From contig JAUILP010000018.1 in assembly GCA_030432875.1 (NCBI GenBank), positions 1-52,399 on the forward strand: 52,399 nt of DNA, in the 5' to 3' direction. The position numbers and the translations under genes were made by a program. The notes below the pieces were generated by a model that saw nothing but the letters and a program-made list of their open reading frames with translations, ran no database searches and was not told the origin of the DNA. Of the stretch, positions 24,531 through 33,531 are shown in pieces; within the stretch, counting starts at the first letter, position 1, and every line of letters starts with the position of its first letter. Source of the stretch: Oligoflexia bacterium. Lineage in GTDB: Bacteria; Bdellovibrionota_B; Oligoflexia; Oligoflexales; JAGOVF01.

Positions 24531-27011
24531 CTAGGATTTGGGCTTGACAATAAAGTTTATGAGTTTTCCAGGAACAAAAATATGCTTAACAATACTCATA
24601 CCTTCCAGCTGCCTGACAACCTTGTCATGAGCAGAGGCGATTTCTTTGATTGCATCTTCCCTAGCATCACGGGAAACGGTAATTTCCCCGCGCAGTTTGC
24701 CATTGACCATCACGGCCATATTTATTTCATCTAAAACCAAATATTTTTCATCCCATTCCGGCCACGAAAATTTGAATATAGAAGTCTCATTACCCATACC
24801 TTGCCATATTTCTTCAGCACGGTGAGGAGCAAAGGGCGCAAGAATTTTAATAAAGTCTGTGAGCAATTGCGCTAACAAATTTTTATTTTGAGCCGGTGCC
24901 GGAACAAGCCGCAAATAGTCCGTCACGGCATTATAAAATTCCATAAGGCGTGCGATGCTTGTGTTGAACATAAAGCGCTCAGTATCAATAGTGGCTCCTT
25001 TAATCGAATTGTGAGCGCTAAAGAGTAGCTTTTTATCTTCTGCCGAAAGGTTATCCATCGAAGGGATGGTCGTGCCTGAAAATAATTCGCTCTGTTCCTC
25101 GAAAAGACGCTCTACTTTTTCCATAAAGCGGTTGACCGCAATAAATCCTTCATCATTCCAGGGACCGCCATCAACATAATTGAAAGCAAAACAGAGATAA
25201 AGCCTTAGGATATCAGAACCATATTTTTCTACATACGGATCTGGAGAAATGGCGTTACCTTTTGACTTTGACATTTTTTGCCCATCAGGAGCTAAAATTA
25301 TCCCTTGATGAATAAGACTGGGAAATGGCTCAGAAAAATTGATTAGCTTTTGATCATGCAGAAACATCGTGAAAAAACGGGCATACAGTAAGTGCAGTAT
25401 GGCGTGTTCAGGCCCACCGATATACTTGTCTACCGGAAGAAATTTTTCTGTTAGTTCTTTTTCAAAGGCAAAGTTTTGCGCGTGGGCGCTAGGAAAACGC
25501 AAAAAATACCAAGAAGAGCAGACAAAGGTATCTAAGGTATCAGCCTCTCGTTTGGCTTTGCCGCCACACTTTGGACAAGAAGCATTAATAAACTCCTCGC
25601 ACCGAACCAGTGGCGATTCGCCCGTTGGCTTAAATTCAACATTTTCAGGTAAAACCACGGGTAAATCTTCTTCAGGGACAGCTACTTCGCCACACGCGGG
25701 ACAATGAATGATAGGAATAGGTGTGCCCCAGTATCTTTGACGAGAAACCAGCCAGTCTCTCAGTCTAAAGGTTACCTTATGAGCGCCGCATTTTTTTTCA
25801 GAAAGTTTATCCGTAATGGCTTTTTTTGCCTCGTCGCTGCTCAGACCGTCAAATTCTCCCGAATTAATCAGAATACCCTTGTCGGTATAAGCTTCGGTTA
25901 AAGGTAGGGATAGTTTTTGTGAAGGGCTATCGATAACGAGATTTATGGGGAGATCATGAGCTTTGGCAAATGCAAAATCCCTTTCATCATGAGCAGGAAC
26001 TGCCATAACCGCTCCTGTTCCATAACTAAAAAGGACATAATCGGCTACCCAAATGGGAACTTTTTCTCCAGATAACGGGTTTAAGGCATAAGCGCCGGTA
26101 AAAACCCCGGTCTTTTGGTCGTCTTGGGCAATACGCTCTAGCTCAGTGTGTTTTTCTGTCTCTTTAATATAATCTTGTAATGGCCCTAGTTGCGCAGGGC
26201 TTGCTATCTTCAAGGCCAAGGGATGTTCCGGAGCTAAAGTCAGGTAGGTCACCCCAAATAAAGTATCCGGACGGGTGGTAAAAACTTCGATTTTCTCATC
26301 GCTTCCCGCAAGGGCAAAATTTATGGATGCACCTTCGCTACGGCCAATCCAATTTTTTTGCATGGCTTTTGTTTTTTGCGGCCAGTCAAGCGGATCAATG
26401 CCATCTAAAAGTCTGTCGGCATAATCAGTAATTTTTAAAAACCACTGGGTCAGGTTCTTGCGCACAGCGCCTGAGCCACAGCGCTCACAGGCCCCGTCGA
26501 CGACCTGTTCATTGGCCAAAACCGTATGGCACCCGGTACACCAATTTACGGGAGCTTCCTTCCGGTAGGCTAACCCTGCTTTAAAAAACTGCAAAAAGAT
26601 CCACTGTGTCCATTTGTAGTATTCTGGTTTCGAGGTATTGATCATGCAGTTCCAAGGATAGGCAACCCCCATGCGCTTCATTTGGGTGATCATATGCTCA
26701 GTATTTTTTATGGTCGAAATATCGGGGTGTATGCCTTTTTTAATGGCAAAATTTTCTGCGGGCAAACCAAAAGCATCAAAACCCATGGGCTGAAAAACTT
26801 CACGCCCACGCATGATTTGAAAGCGGGCCCAGGTATCGATTAGGCCGTATTGGTACCAATGCCCCATGTGAAGTTTGTCGCCACTAGGATAGGGAAACAT
26901 ATTGAGGATATAAAAGGGATCCTTAAGCGAGCGGACATCAACGGCAAACTGCTCGCTATCATACCAATTTTTCTGCCATTTTTCCTCTAGAGCTGCGATA
27001 TCTTTCGCCAT
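24531..27011 (-). CDS. leuS: Leucine--tRNA ligase
   Basis: The 826-residue protein has class Ia motifs: PSGDKLHMGHWYQYG (HIGH-type HMGH at 48-51) and GQKMSKSKGNAISPD (KMSKS). The CP1 editing domain is present (TTRPDTLFGVTYL), as are paired CxxC zinc-like motifs (CTGCHTVL, CERCGSG and CPACG/CPKCGGKA). It charges tRNA-Leu with leucine and edits mischarged products. The length matches bacterial LeuRS. The upstream 350-base gap is shared with lysA on the other strand. Confidence 0.97.
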   Translation of the reverse strand: MAKDIAALEEKWQKNWYDSEQFAVDVRSLKDPFYILNMFPYPSGDKLHMGHWYQYGLIDTWARFQIMRGREVFQPMGFDAFGLPAENFAIKKGIHPDISTIKNTEHMITQMKRMGVAYPWNCMINTSKPEYYKWTQWIFLQFFKAGLAYRKEAPVNWCTGCHTVLANEQVVDGACERCGSGAVRKNLTQWFLKITDYADRLLDGIDPLDWPQKTKAMQKNWIGRSEGASINFALAGSDEKIEVFTTRPDTLFGVTYLTLAPEHPLALKIASPAQLGPLQDYIKETEKHTELERIAQDDQKTGVFTGAYALNPLSGEKVPIWVADYVLFSYGTGAVMAVPAHDERDFAFAKAHDLPINLVIDSPSQKLSLPLTEAYTDKGILINSGEFDGLSSDEAKKAITDKLSEKKCGAHKVTFRLRDWLVSRQRYWGTPIPIIHCPACGEVAVPEEDLPVVLPENVEFKPTGESPLVRCEEFINASCPKCGGKAKREADTLDTFVCSSWYFLRFPSAHAQNFAFEKELTEKFLPVDKYIGGPEHAILHLLYARFFTMFLHDQKLINFSEPFPSLIHQGIILAPDGQKMSKSKGNAISPDPYVEKYGSDILRLYLCFAFNYVDGGPWNDEGFIAVNRFMEKVERLFEEQSELFSGTTIPSMDNLSAEDKKLLFSAHNSIKGATIDTERFMFNTSIARLMEFYNAVTDYLRLVPAPAQNKNLLAQLLTDFIKILAPFAPHRAEEIWQGMGNETSIFKFSWPEWDEKYLVLDEINMAVMVNGKLRGEITVSRDAREDAIKEIASAHDKVVRQLEGMSIVKHIFVPGKLINFIVKPKS

Positions 27012-27359
27012 AAAACTTGTGTCTCCCTCATAAATCTTCAGAGTCGCTATTCATCCTTAAGAAACCCTACTGTACCCTAAATGACAGCCAAAGAAAAGAG
27101 ACTCAGAATATAGGAAGACGGCATTTCTCAAGGAATTTTTCTTTAAATTGGAAAAAATTGGTACGTCTCATTTGAGACGATCCACCTTAAAGGTACCTAA
27201 TATTTTACTTCTCCCTTTATTTGCCCGCATTATTTTTTGATATAAATGATGATTTTTTGGTCCTGATCACTTATATGTTTTAACTCAGCCAAAGTTTGGC
27301 CAGACCCTGAAAAATATTTTACACTTTCAGTTTTACCTCATATTTATGGGAAGCAAAGC
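27012..27359. other. Divergent leuS-lysA intergenic region with two palindromes
   Basis: No gene is seen. Two perfect inverted repeats are CGTCTCA-TT-TGAGACG (27164-27179) and GCCAAA-G-TTTGGC (27288-27300). Either could be a regulator-binding site; neither is followed by a T-run, so they are not obvious terminators. The second lies 60 bases before the lysA start. The region must hold promoters for leuS and lysA. Confidence 0.4.
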
Positions 27360-28616
27360 ATGCTCAATCTCAATCAGCGTGAAAACAAGCTATTTTTTGA
27401 AGAGCTCTCCTTAGAGTTTCTTGCTCAGCAGTATGGCACGCCAAGCTATTTGTATTCGGCTGCGCATCTTGATAAAAAAGTGCAGTCTTTTGTTGCGGCC
27501 TTTGCTGGTTACCCCACGACGATTTGTTATGCCGTTAAGGCAAGCAGCAACCTCAATCTTTTAAAGAGAATATTTTCCCAAGGCATTGGCGCTGACACCG
27601 TATCACTTGGTGAAATAAAGCGCGCCCTAAAATCCGGTTGCCCTCCCGAAAAAATTGTTTTTTCTGGTGTCGGTAAATCAGGCAAAGAGCTCAAGGAGGC
27701 GGTGCGTGCCGGAATAAAATCTATCAATATTGAGTCGCTTTTTGAACTAGAACTTCTGGGACAGATTGCTCAGAACTCTGGTCAGAAAGTGGCTATTGCT
27801 ATCAGGGTAAACCTAGATATCGAAGCACCCACACATGATAAAATTGCGACGGGATCAGCGCTGACAAAATTCGGTGTCGCCCTTGAAGATTTGGATAGCC
27901 TTAGGGATTTACTCCGTCGATATCCAAATTTGCAACTCAAAGGCTTTGCCTGTCATCTTGGTAGTCAGATAAAGGTTTTTGACCCAATAAAAACGGCGGG
28001 AAGAAAGCTTTCAGAAATCATAAAAAAATATATTGCCGATGGTTTTGATATCGAATTTATAGATCTTGGCGGTGGGCTGGGTATATCATATCAAGAAAAT
28101 GAAAAAGCACCCTCTATCAAAGACTGGGCTCACGCTCTTATTGAGGTGGCCAGCTCCTTAAATCTCGAACTGGTCATAGAACCCGGCAGATCACTTGTTG
28201 CGGATGCGGGAATCCTAATCTCCAGCGTGCTGGGAATCAAAAAAACAAAAGCTAAAAATTTTCTTGTCATAGATGCCGCTATGAACGACCTCATGCGCCC
28301 CACCCTATATGAAGCCTACCACCATATAAGCTGTGACCTTAAAGATAAGCATGGCTCTCATGATGCTTTATATGATGTCGTCGGACCGGTTTGTGAAACA
28401 GGTGATTATATTGCGATAGACCGAATTTTACCTGACAATATTCAGGCGGGCGATTTGGTAGCTATTCACACTGCAGGTGCTTACGGTGCGAGTATGGCTT
28501 CAAATTATAATTCCCGACTGCTGCTCCCAGAAATTCTTGTTGATGGCGACCAAAGTCAGCTTATCCGTGCTCGTCAAACTTATGAGCATATGTGGGCGAA
28601 TGAAATAGACTTGTAA
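27360..28616 (+). CDS. lysA: Diaminopimelate decarboxylase
   Basis: The 418-residue fold-III PLP enzyme has the PLP lysine in TICYAVKASSN, the glycine loop DLGGGLGISY for PLP phosphate, EPGRSLVADAG, and GPVCETGDY carrying the substrate/active-site cysteine. It converts meso-diaminopimelate to lysine, the final step of lysine synthesis. It stands alone on the plus strand; no dap genes lie nearby. The length is typical of the family. Confidence 0.95.
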   Translation: MLNLNQRENKLFFEELSLEFLAQQYGTPSYLYSAAHLDKKVQSFVAAFAGYPTTICYAVKASSNLNLLKRIFSQGIGADTVSLGEIKRALKSGCPPEKIVFSGVGKSGKELKEAVRAGIKSINIESLFELELLGQIAQNSGQKVAIAIRVNLDIEAPTHDKIATGSALTKFGVALEDLDSLRDLLRRYPNLQLKGFACHLGSQIKVFDPIKTAGRKLSEIIKKYIADGFDIEFIDLGGGLGISYQENEKAPSIKDWAHALIEVASSLNLELVIEPGRSLVADAGILISSVLGIKKTKAKNFLVIDAAMNDLMRPTLYEAYHHISCDLKDKHGSHDALYDVVGPVCETGDYIAIDRILPDNIQAGDLVAIHTAGAYGASMASNYNSRLLLPEILVDGDQSQLIRARQTYEHMWANEIDL

Positions 28617-28654
28617 AATGTAGGTACTTCGACAACTATTGCCTGATATTTTTC

Positions 28655-29074
28655 CTATTTTGCGTAACTATTAGCATCCTCATTAATAACATCACCTCCA
28701 ATATATAGGTAGGTGACGAGGCCTTTGTGATCTTTAACAATGGCATCTTCATGCTGATCCTGTGCGTTCCACTGCCACCCCAAACCAAGACCAATAGGAA
28801 AAATTTCAAAGAAGCGGTAATAACATGCGACTCCCGGTCCCGAAAAACTGATTTTTGACGAATAGTTTTTAGCATCTGAATAGTAGTTAGGATTTTGTCT
28901 TGTTTCCATCTTGCCAAATCCTGTTTCAATAAAAGCATTAAAACTAAAGCGGTTCTCACGCAGGGTTGGAGAGAGAAAGCGTAGACCATAAACGTAACTT
29001 CTGACTTCATTTCGCTTGTCATAGTCGGAATAGAGTTTGGTGATCTGCTTAGAATAAAATCCGCCCAGAGATTT
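28655..29074 (-). pseudogene. Beta-barrel-like C-terminal segment, in frame after the phosphoesterase stop
   Basis: The same frame as the phosphoesterase continues without interruption for about 139 residues after its TAG stop, beginning KSLGGFYSKQITKLY. The segment alternates aromatic, glycine and polar residues (RSYVYGLRFL, FSFNAFIETGFGKM, FPIGLGLGWQW, LVTYLYIGGD) as in outer membrane beta-strands. No start codon or ribosome-binding site is available near its beginning; the first ATG is at 28909, mid-strand. It is either the tail of a phosphoesterase split by a nonsense mutation, the remnant of a separate outer membrane protein, or reached by readthrough. Confidence 0.55.
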
Positions 29075-30319
29075 CTATTTTTCAATCTCCCGGCAAAGAA
29101 GTCTTTTGTCCACTCCGTCTTTTACACAATTTAAAGAATAATCAACTTCTGCTTCGGCGTTAATCATATTAACTTTTATTTGATCGTCCTTGATCAAGAA
29201 ATAGGTGAAACCTAAGGTTGCCGCTTGCCACAAAGTATCTGACTCCAAGGTGTTTTTTTCGACACGGAAAAGGCGGTCGGTTTTTCCCCCCGCGCCGCTA
29301 ACAATAAACAAGGTTTGACAGGGAAGATCCTTTTTAATGATTTGCCGGTTATGTTCATGGCCACTTATATAAATATCAATAGTATCACAGAGTTTTTTTT
29401 CTGGGTTCAAAGGATAGTTGAAGAAATTTTGCAGAGCCATCCCATGAGACTGCTCAGTTAACGCAGCTAACCCATTGCCATAATTCCCCGCATTTCCATG
29501 CAGACCGTTTGAGTATAGGGGATGGTGGCCTATGACGACATGAATTTTATCTGAGGTATCGACCTTTGGCCCAAAATTAAAAAGTTCCAACTGAGAGGAA
29601 GTATCTTTTCCATAGAGCAAGCGCTGCGTATCGAGAGCCGTCAAAATTAAATTATCATATTGCAGCTGGTACCAACTACTTGGGTGAGCAGAATCTTTGC
29701 TTGCATCATAAGGGAAATACCATTTTGCCTTGTTATTTTTTGTTTGACGGCCTTTTTGCGTCATTTTTTGCATCGCAAAATAGCTCTGGGCTTTGTCCCA
29801 GTTAGGCGAGCCGACCCCACGCCGAGAATAATCATGGTTGCCAAGAATAAGAAACTGAGGAAAATCTAAATCGCTATAATACCGAAGAAAAAGCGACTGC
29901 CACTGTAAATAGGCTTTGTTTACATCAAGGTCTAAGCCACTGGGATAAATATTGTCACCGAGAAAAAGACCAAAATCACAGTTATGTTCCGCTTTAGCGC
30001 ACCATTTTTTGATCGCGTCACTGACTCTTTTTTGGCCTTCGTCGCCGGTTCCCATATCACCGAGAGCAATAAAGCCAATTTGGTTCTGACTTGAGACAAA
30101 TTTAGGGTAAAGTTCTTTAAAACTCAGGATTTTATTATTTTGATGTATTTCATCTTTGCTAACGAGTGCAGCAGCTTTTTCAATATCAGCAGCCCTGGAG
30201 CCAAGAAAATAGGCACATCCTGCATGAAAGAGAAACGTTGAACCTAACAGTAGGTTTAGAATAACCAGACCTAGTTTTTGAGTAAGCATCGATTTAAAAT
30301 CCCTATTCCGCTTAAACAC
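29075..30319 (-). CDS. Metallophosphoesterase (purple acid phosphatase/Icc-like), exported
   Basis: The catalytic metal motifs are all present: ALGDMGTGD (Asp88), FLGDNIYPSG (Asp122), LGNHDYSRRG (Asn161-His162-Asp163), VVIGHHPLYSNG and SGHEHNRQ. A hydrophobic N-terminal segment ends FHAGC (Cys35), close to a lipobox, so the protein is exported and perhaps a lipoprotein. It begins three bases after the RND pump stop, as the third gene of the TolC-RND operon. The frame continues beyond its TAG stop into a beta-barrel-like region. Substrate is unknown; phosphate mono- or diester hydrolysis is expected from the family. Confidence 0.85.
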   Translation of the reverse strand: MFKRNRDFKSMLTQKLGLVILNLLLGSTFLFHAGCAYFLGSRAADIEKAAALVSKDEIHQNNKILSFKELYPKFVSSQNQIGFIALGDMGTGDEGQKRVSDAIKKWCAKAEHNCDFGLFLGDNIYPSGLDLDVNKAYLQWQSLFLRYYSDLDFPQFLILGNHDYSRRGVGSPNWDKAQSYFAMQKMTQKGRQTKNNKAKWYFPYDASKDSAHPSSWYQLQYDNLILTALDTQRLLYGKDTSSQLELFNFGPKVDTSDKIHVVIGHHPLYSNGLHGNAGNYGNGLAALTEQSHGMALQNFFNYPLNPEKKLCDTIDIYISGHEHNRQIIKKDLPCQTLFIVSGAGGKTDRLFRVEKNTLESDTLWQAATLGFTYFLIKDDQIKVNMINAEAEVDYSLNCVKDGVDKRLLCREIEK

Positions 30320-30322
30320 CGA

Positions 30323-33300
30323 TTATTCAGTATCAGCACTGAGAAAAATGCGCCCCAAAAACTTTGCCGCCCACGCCCTAAATCTATCAATGTAAGCATA
30401 AGCTGCGGGAACGACAATCAAGCTGAGTACTGTAGAACTGATAAGACCGCCAATTACAGCGACCCCCATCGAGGTCCTTTGCTTAGAAGCCTCATTAAGG
30501 CCGATAGCAATGGGTAGCATACCCGCGATTAAGGCAACTGTCGTCATAAGAATTGGCCGAAGACGCACCTTCCCAGCTTCTAAAATCGCATCATTTCGTG
30601 CCATTCCTTCGGCGACTTTTTGGTTAGCATAATCAACGAGTAGAATTGAGTTTTTTGTAGCAATTCCGAGAAGCAGTATGCAACCAATCATTGAGTTCAA
30701 ATCAAGAGATTTTTGCGTAACAAGCAAGGCGATGATTGCCCCGCTTATGGCAAGGGGCAGTACTAGCATGATAGTAAAAGGTGTGACAAAAGAGTCATAC
30801 AAACTGGCCAGCACAAAATAAATAAATATGACCGATAAAAATACCGCCATTATCATGCCTTCAATCAATTCTTTGAAGTTTTCTGCTTGACCAACAAAAG
30901 CGTAACGGTAGCCATCAGGAAGGGTGATGTCTTCAGCAAATATTTTTTTAACATCTGCCATTGCAGCACTTAGCCCAGGTCCATTCGGAGCAATATCTGC
31001 TTGGATCTGAATATAACGACCTCTATCCTGCCTATTGATCGTCGCAGGACCTGTGGTTTCTATTTTTTGTGAAATATTCTCAAGACGTACCAAGCGATTA
31101 TTAATGTTCGGGACAAAGGTATTTTCAAAACCCAAAGATAGATCCCTTTGATCCTTAGTCAGGCGTACCCGAATATCATATTCTTGTCCCTTTTCACGGT
31201 ATACAGCGGGCGTTACACCGGCAACTAACGTTCTGAGCTCCATGCCCGCAATATTAGGAGAAACGCCAAATTTCTCAGCGCGGTCTCGGTCAATAATAAA
31301 CTGCACTTCGGGTTTACCAGGCCGGTGACTCGTATCCACATCAAGGAGTGCCGGATGGTCTTTGAGTCTTTGTAGTAGGTCCTGGGATATTTCCTCAATT
31401 TTAGTTAGATCATCTCCAATGATGTTGACATTAAAGGGGCGAATGCCACCCCCAATCATATCGATATCCTTGACCACTGGGTTTGCGTATGCAAAAGACT
31501 TCAATTGGGTCCTAAGAAATTCTTTAAACTCAGAGGTATTATAGCCACGTTGGTCGCGCGGTACCAAATTAACAAAGAGCTCCGCGACATTGGGTTTTCC
31601 TTCTCTGTCTCCAACGGTGAGAAGTGTTGTCTCAACTTCCTTGTTCCCCCTTATAGTTTTATCGACAGAATCAGCAACTTGATCCATTTTTTCTAAGCTA
31701 GTCCCCGGCGGCATGTCGATAGCAACAGAAAACTCACCATAATCCTGAGGAGGAAGAAAAGTTTTGGGAACATATTTGGTTAGAAATATGGAAAAGACGA
31801 AAAAGCCAAGTGCAAGGAGCAATACAAGCAAGGGGATTTTTAAGGTTAAGCGCAAGGTTTTTTCATACAGAAACTCAAGGAGCTGCTGAAATTTTTCAAA
31901 ACCGCGTAAAACCGCGCCTACTGTATGACCGTAAATTCCTTTGCTTGAAATATGATGCGCGGCACCTCCAAAATAGGCTGACATCATAGGAGCAATAGTC
32001 AGGGCATCAAATAAACTAATGGCCATAGCAAAGCAAATCGTGAGTCCAAACTGCTTAAAGAACTGACCTACTACCCCGCCTAAAAATCCTATCGGCCCAA
32101 ATACAGCAATGACCGTGAGCGAAGTCGCAATAACCGCTAAAGTCACCTCTAGGGTACCTTCTAAGGCTGATTTTCTCGCACTTTTTCCCATAGCCCGGTG
32201 CCGAAAAATATTTTCCCGGACCACTATCGCATCATCCACGAGTAAGCCCACACTTAAACTTAGGGCGAGAAGACTCATCACATTGATGGTAAAACCAGCA
32301 ACATGCATAAGAATAAAGGCACCGAGAAGTGAGTTTGGTAGAGCCAAACCCGTAATAAGCGTCGAACGTCCGCTGGCCAAAAAGAAAAAAACGACCAGCA
32401 CGGTAAGAACTATACCAATCAAAATTGACTCTTCAACATCGAGTACATTGTTCTTAATCATTTTGGCAAGGTTGCGCACCAGATGAATCTCCGGCTTGCC
32501 CGCCAGGGAACTAATTTCGCCGTTTATTTGGGCAACTTTCTTTTCAATAGCGTCAGCAACTGCGATGGTGTTACTCCCAGACTGGCGAAACACCATGATC
32601 ATCAAAGATTTTTCACCGTTAAGATAGGTTTTGTTACTCTCTTCAACGAGACCGTTTTTGATACTCGCAATTTGTCCCAAAGTCACGGGTGTTTCATTTC
32701 CCACAAAATTGATAATCGTAGAAGAAATATCATCTAAACTGGTAAATTCACCTAAAGCACGGTAGACAACCTCTTTATCGGCAAAGTTGTACTTTCCGAT
32801 CGGAATATTTTCCCCGGTCGCCCCTAAGCGCCCGGCTACCATCGAGGCAGAAATTTCATATTTTTTCAGCTTTTTTTGATCGAGATCGACTTGTATTTCG
32901 CGCTTTCTTCCCCCGACAATTTCTACAAGGCCTACCTGAAAAATCTGCTCTAACTGCGGTCTGATCACCTGATCGGCAACATCAAAAAGCTTGTCTTCAT
33001 CCAAATCAGCATTGACCGTCAAGGTGATAATTGGCTGATCAGAAGGCGATAAGCGTCTAATCGTCGATTCTAGTACGTCCGTGGGAAATTTTCGTCGCGC
33101 CGAACTCACGCGGTCACGAATCTGCTGCTCAGCATATTTGACATCAACCTCAAGAGAAAACTCAGCGACCACGCGGCTAAGCCCTTCTTGATTTATCGAC
33201 CTCAGAGATTTTATACCACTGACGTTTGAAAATTCTTCTTCCAGCACTTTAGAAATTGACGTTTCAATTTCTTTTGGCCCCGCACCTGGATACGGCGTTA

Positions 33301-33442
33301 AAACCATGACAATAGGAAAATCAACATTGGGAAAGAGATCAATAGGAAGACGTTTAAAAGACATCCACCCGACCACAATCAATGTGAGTACGACGCAGGT
33401 GATAAAAACAGGACGTTTGATGGAAAGGGAAGCTAAACTCAT
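30323..33442 (-). CDS. RND-family efflux transporter, HAE1/AcrB type inner membrane pump
   Basis: The 1039-residue protein has the AcrB layout: N-terminal TM1 (ITCVVLTLIVVGWMSFKRLP), two large periplasmic loops, and twelve membrane helices. The proton-relay Asp pair is in LSVGLLVDDAIVVREN (TM4). The LDLNSMIGCILLLGIATKNS block in the C-terminal half is typical. It expels drugs, bile-like amphiphiles or lipophilic metabolites using the proton motive force. It lies between a TolC gene upstream and a phosphoesterase downstream. The membrane-fusion adaptor gene normally needed for this complex is absent from the operon. Confidence 0.93.
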   Translation of the reverse strand: MSLASLSIKRPVFITCVVLTLIVVGWMSFKRLPIDLFPNVDFPIVMVLTPYPGAGPKEIETSISKVLEEEFSNVSGIKSLRSINQEGLSRVVAEFSLEVDVKYAEQQIRDRVSSARRKFPTDVLESTIRRLSPSDQPIITLTVNADLDEDKLFDVADQVIRPQLEQIFQVGLVEIVGGRKREIQVDLDQKKLKKYEISASMVAGRLGATGENIPIGKYNFADKEVVYRALGEFTSLDDISSTIINFVGNETPVTLGQIASIKNGLVEESNKTYLNGEKSLMIMVFRQSGSNTIAVADAIEKKVAQINGEISSLAGKPEIHLVRNLAKMIKNNVLDVEESILIGIVLTVLVVFFFLASGRSTLITGLALPNSLLGAFILMHVAGFTINVMSLLALSLSVGLLVDDAIVVRENIFRHRAMGKSARKSALEGTLEVTLAVIATSLTVIAVFGPIGFLGGVVGQFFKQFGLTICFAMAISLFDALTIAPMMSAYFGGAAHHISSKGIYGHTVGAVLRGFEKFQQLLEFLYEKTLRLTLKIPLLVLLLALGFFVFSIFLTKYVPKTFLPPQDYGEFSVAIDMPPGTSLEKMDQVADSVDKTIRGNKEVETTLLTVGDREGKPNVAELFVNLVPRDQRGYNTSEFKEFLRTQLKSFAYANPVVKDIDMIGGGIRPFNVNIIGDDLTKIEEISQDLLQRLKDHPALLDVDTSHRPGKPEVQFIIDRDRAEKFGVSPNIAGMELRTLVAGVTPAVYREKGQEYDIRVRLTKDQRDLSLGFENTFVPNINNRLVRLENISQKIETTGPATINRQDRGRYIQIQADIAPNGPGLSAAMADVKKIFAEDITLPDGYRYAFVGQAENFKELIEGMIMAVFLSVIFIYFVLASLYDSFVTPFTIMLVLPLAISGAIIALLVTQKSLDLNSMIGCILLLGIATKNSILLVDYANQKVAEGMARNDAILEAGKVRLRPILMTTVALIAGMLPIAIGLNEASKQRTSMGVAVIGGLISSTVLSLIVVPAAYAYIDRFRAWAAKFLGRIFLSADTE

Positions 33443-33531
33443 AAAAAAACCTTTTTAGGTCAAAATATATTTTTCATCTTTGGAGGCGCATAAAAACTTT
33501 GGGGTTACATAGAGGTCTCTAAAAAAACCTA

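Noticed and set aside
28636-29085. 149-residue minus-strand ORF beginning MKNRNLWADF
   Set aside because: It is in a different frame from the beta-barrel-like pattern, has an unusual Met/Leu/Ser-rich composition, and overlaps the phosphoesterase end.
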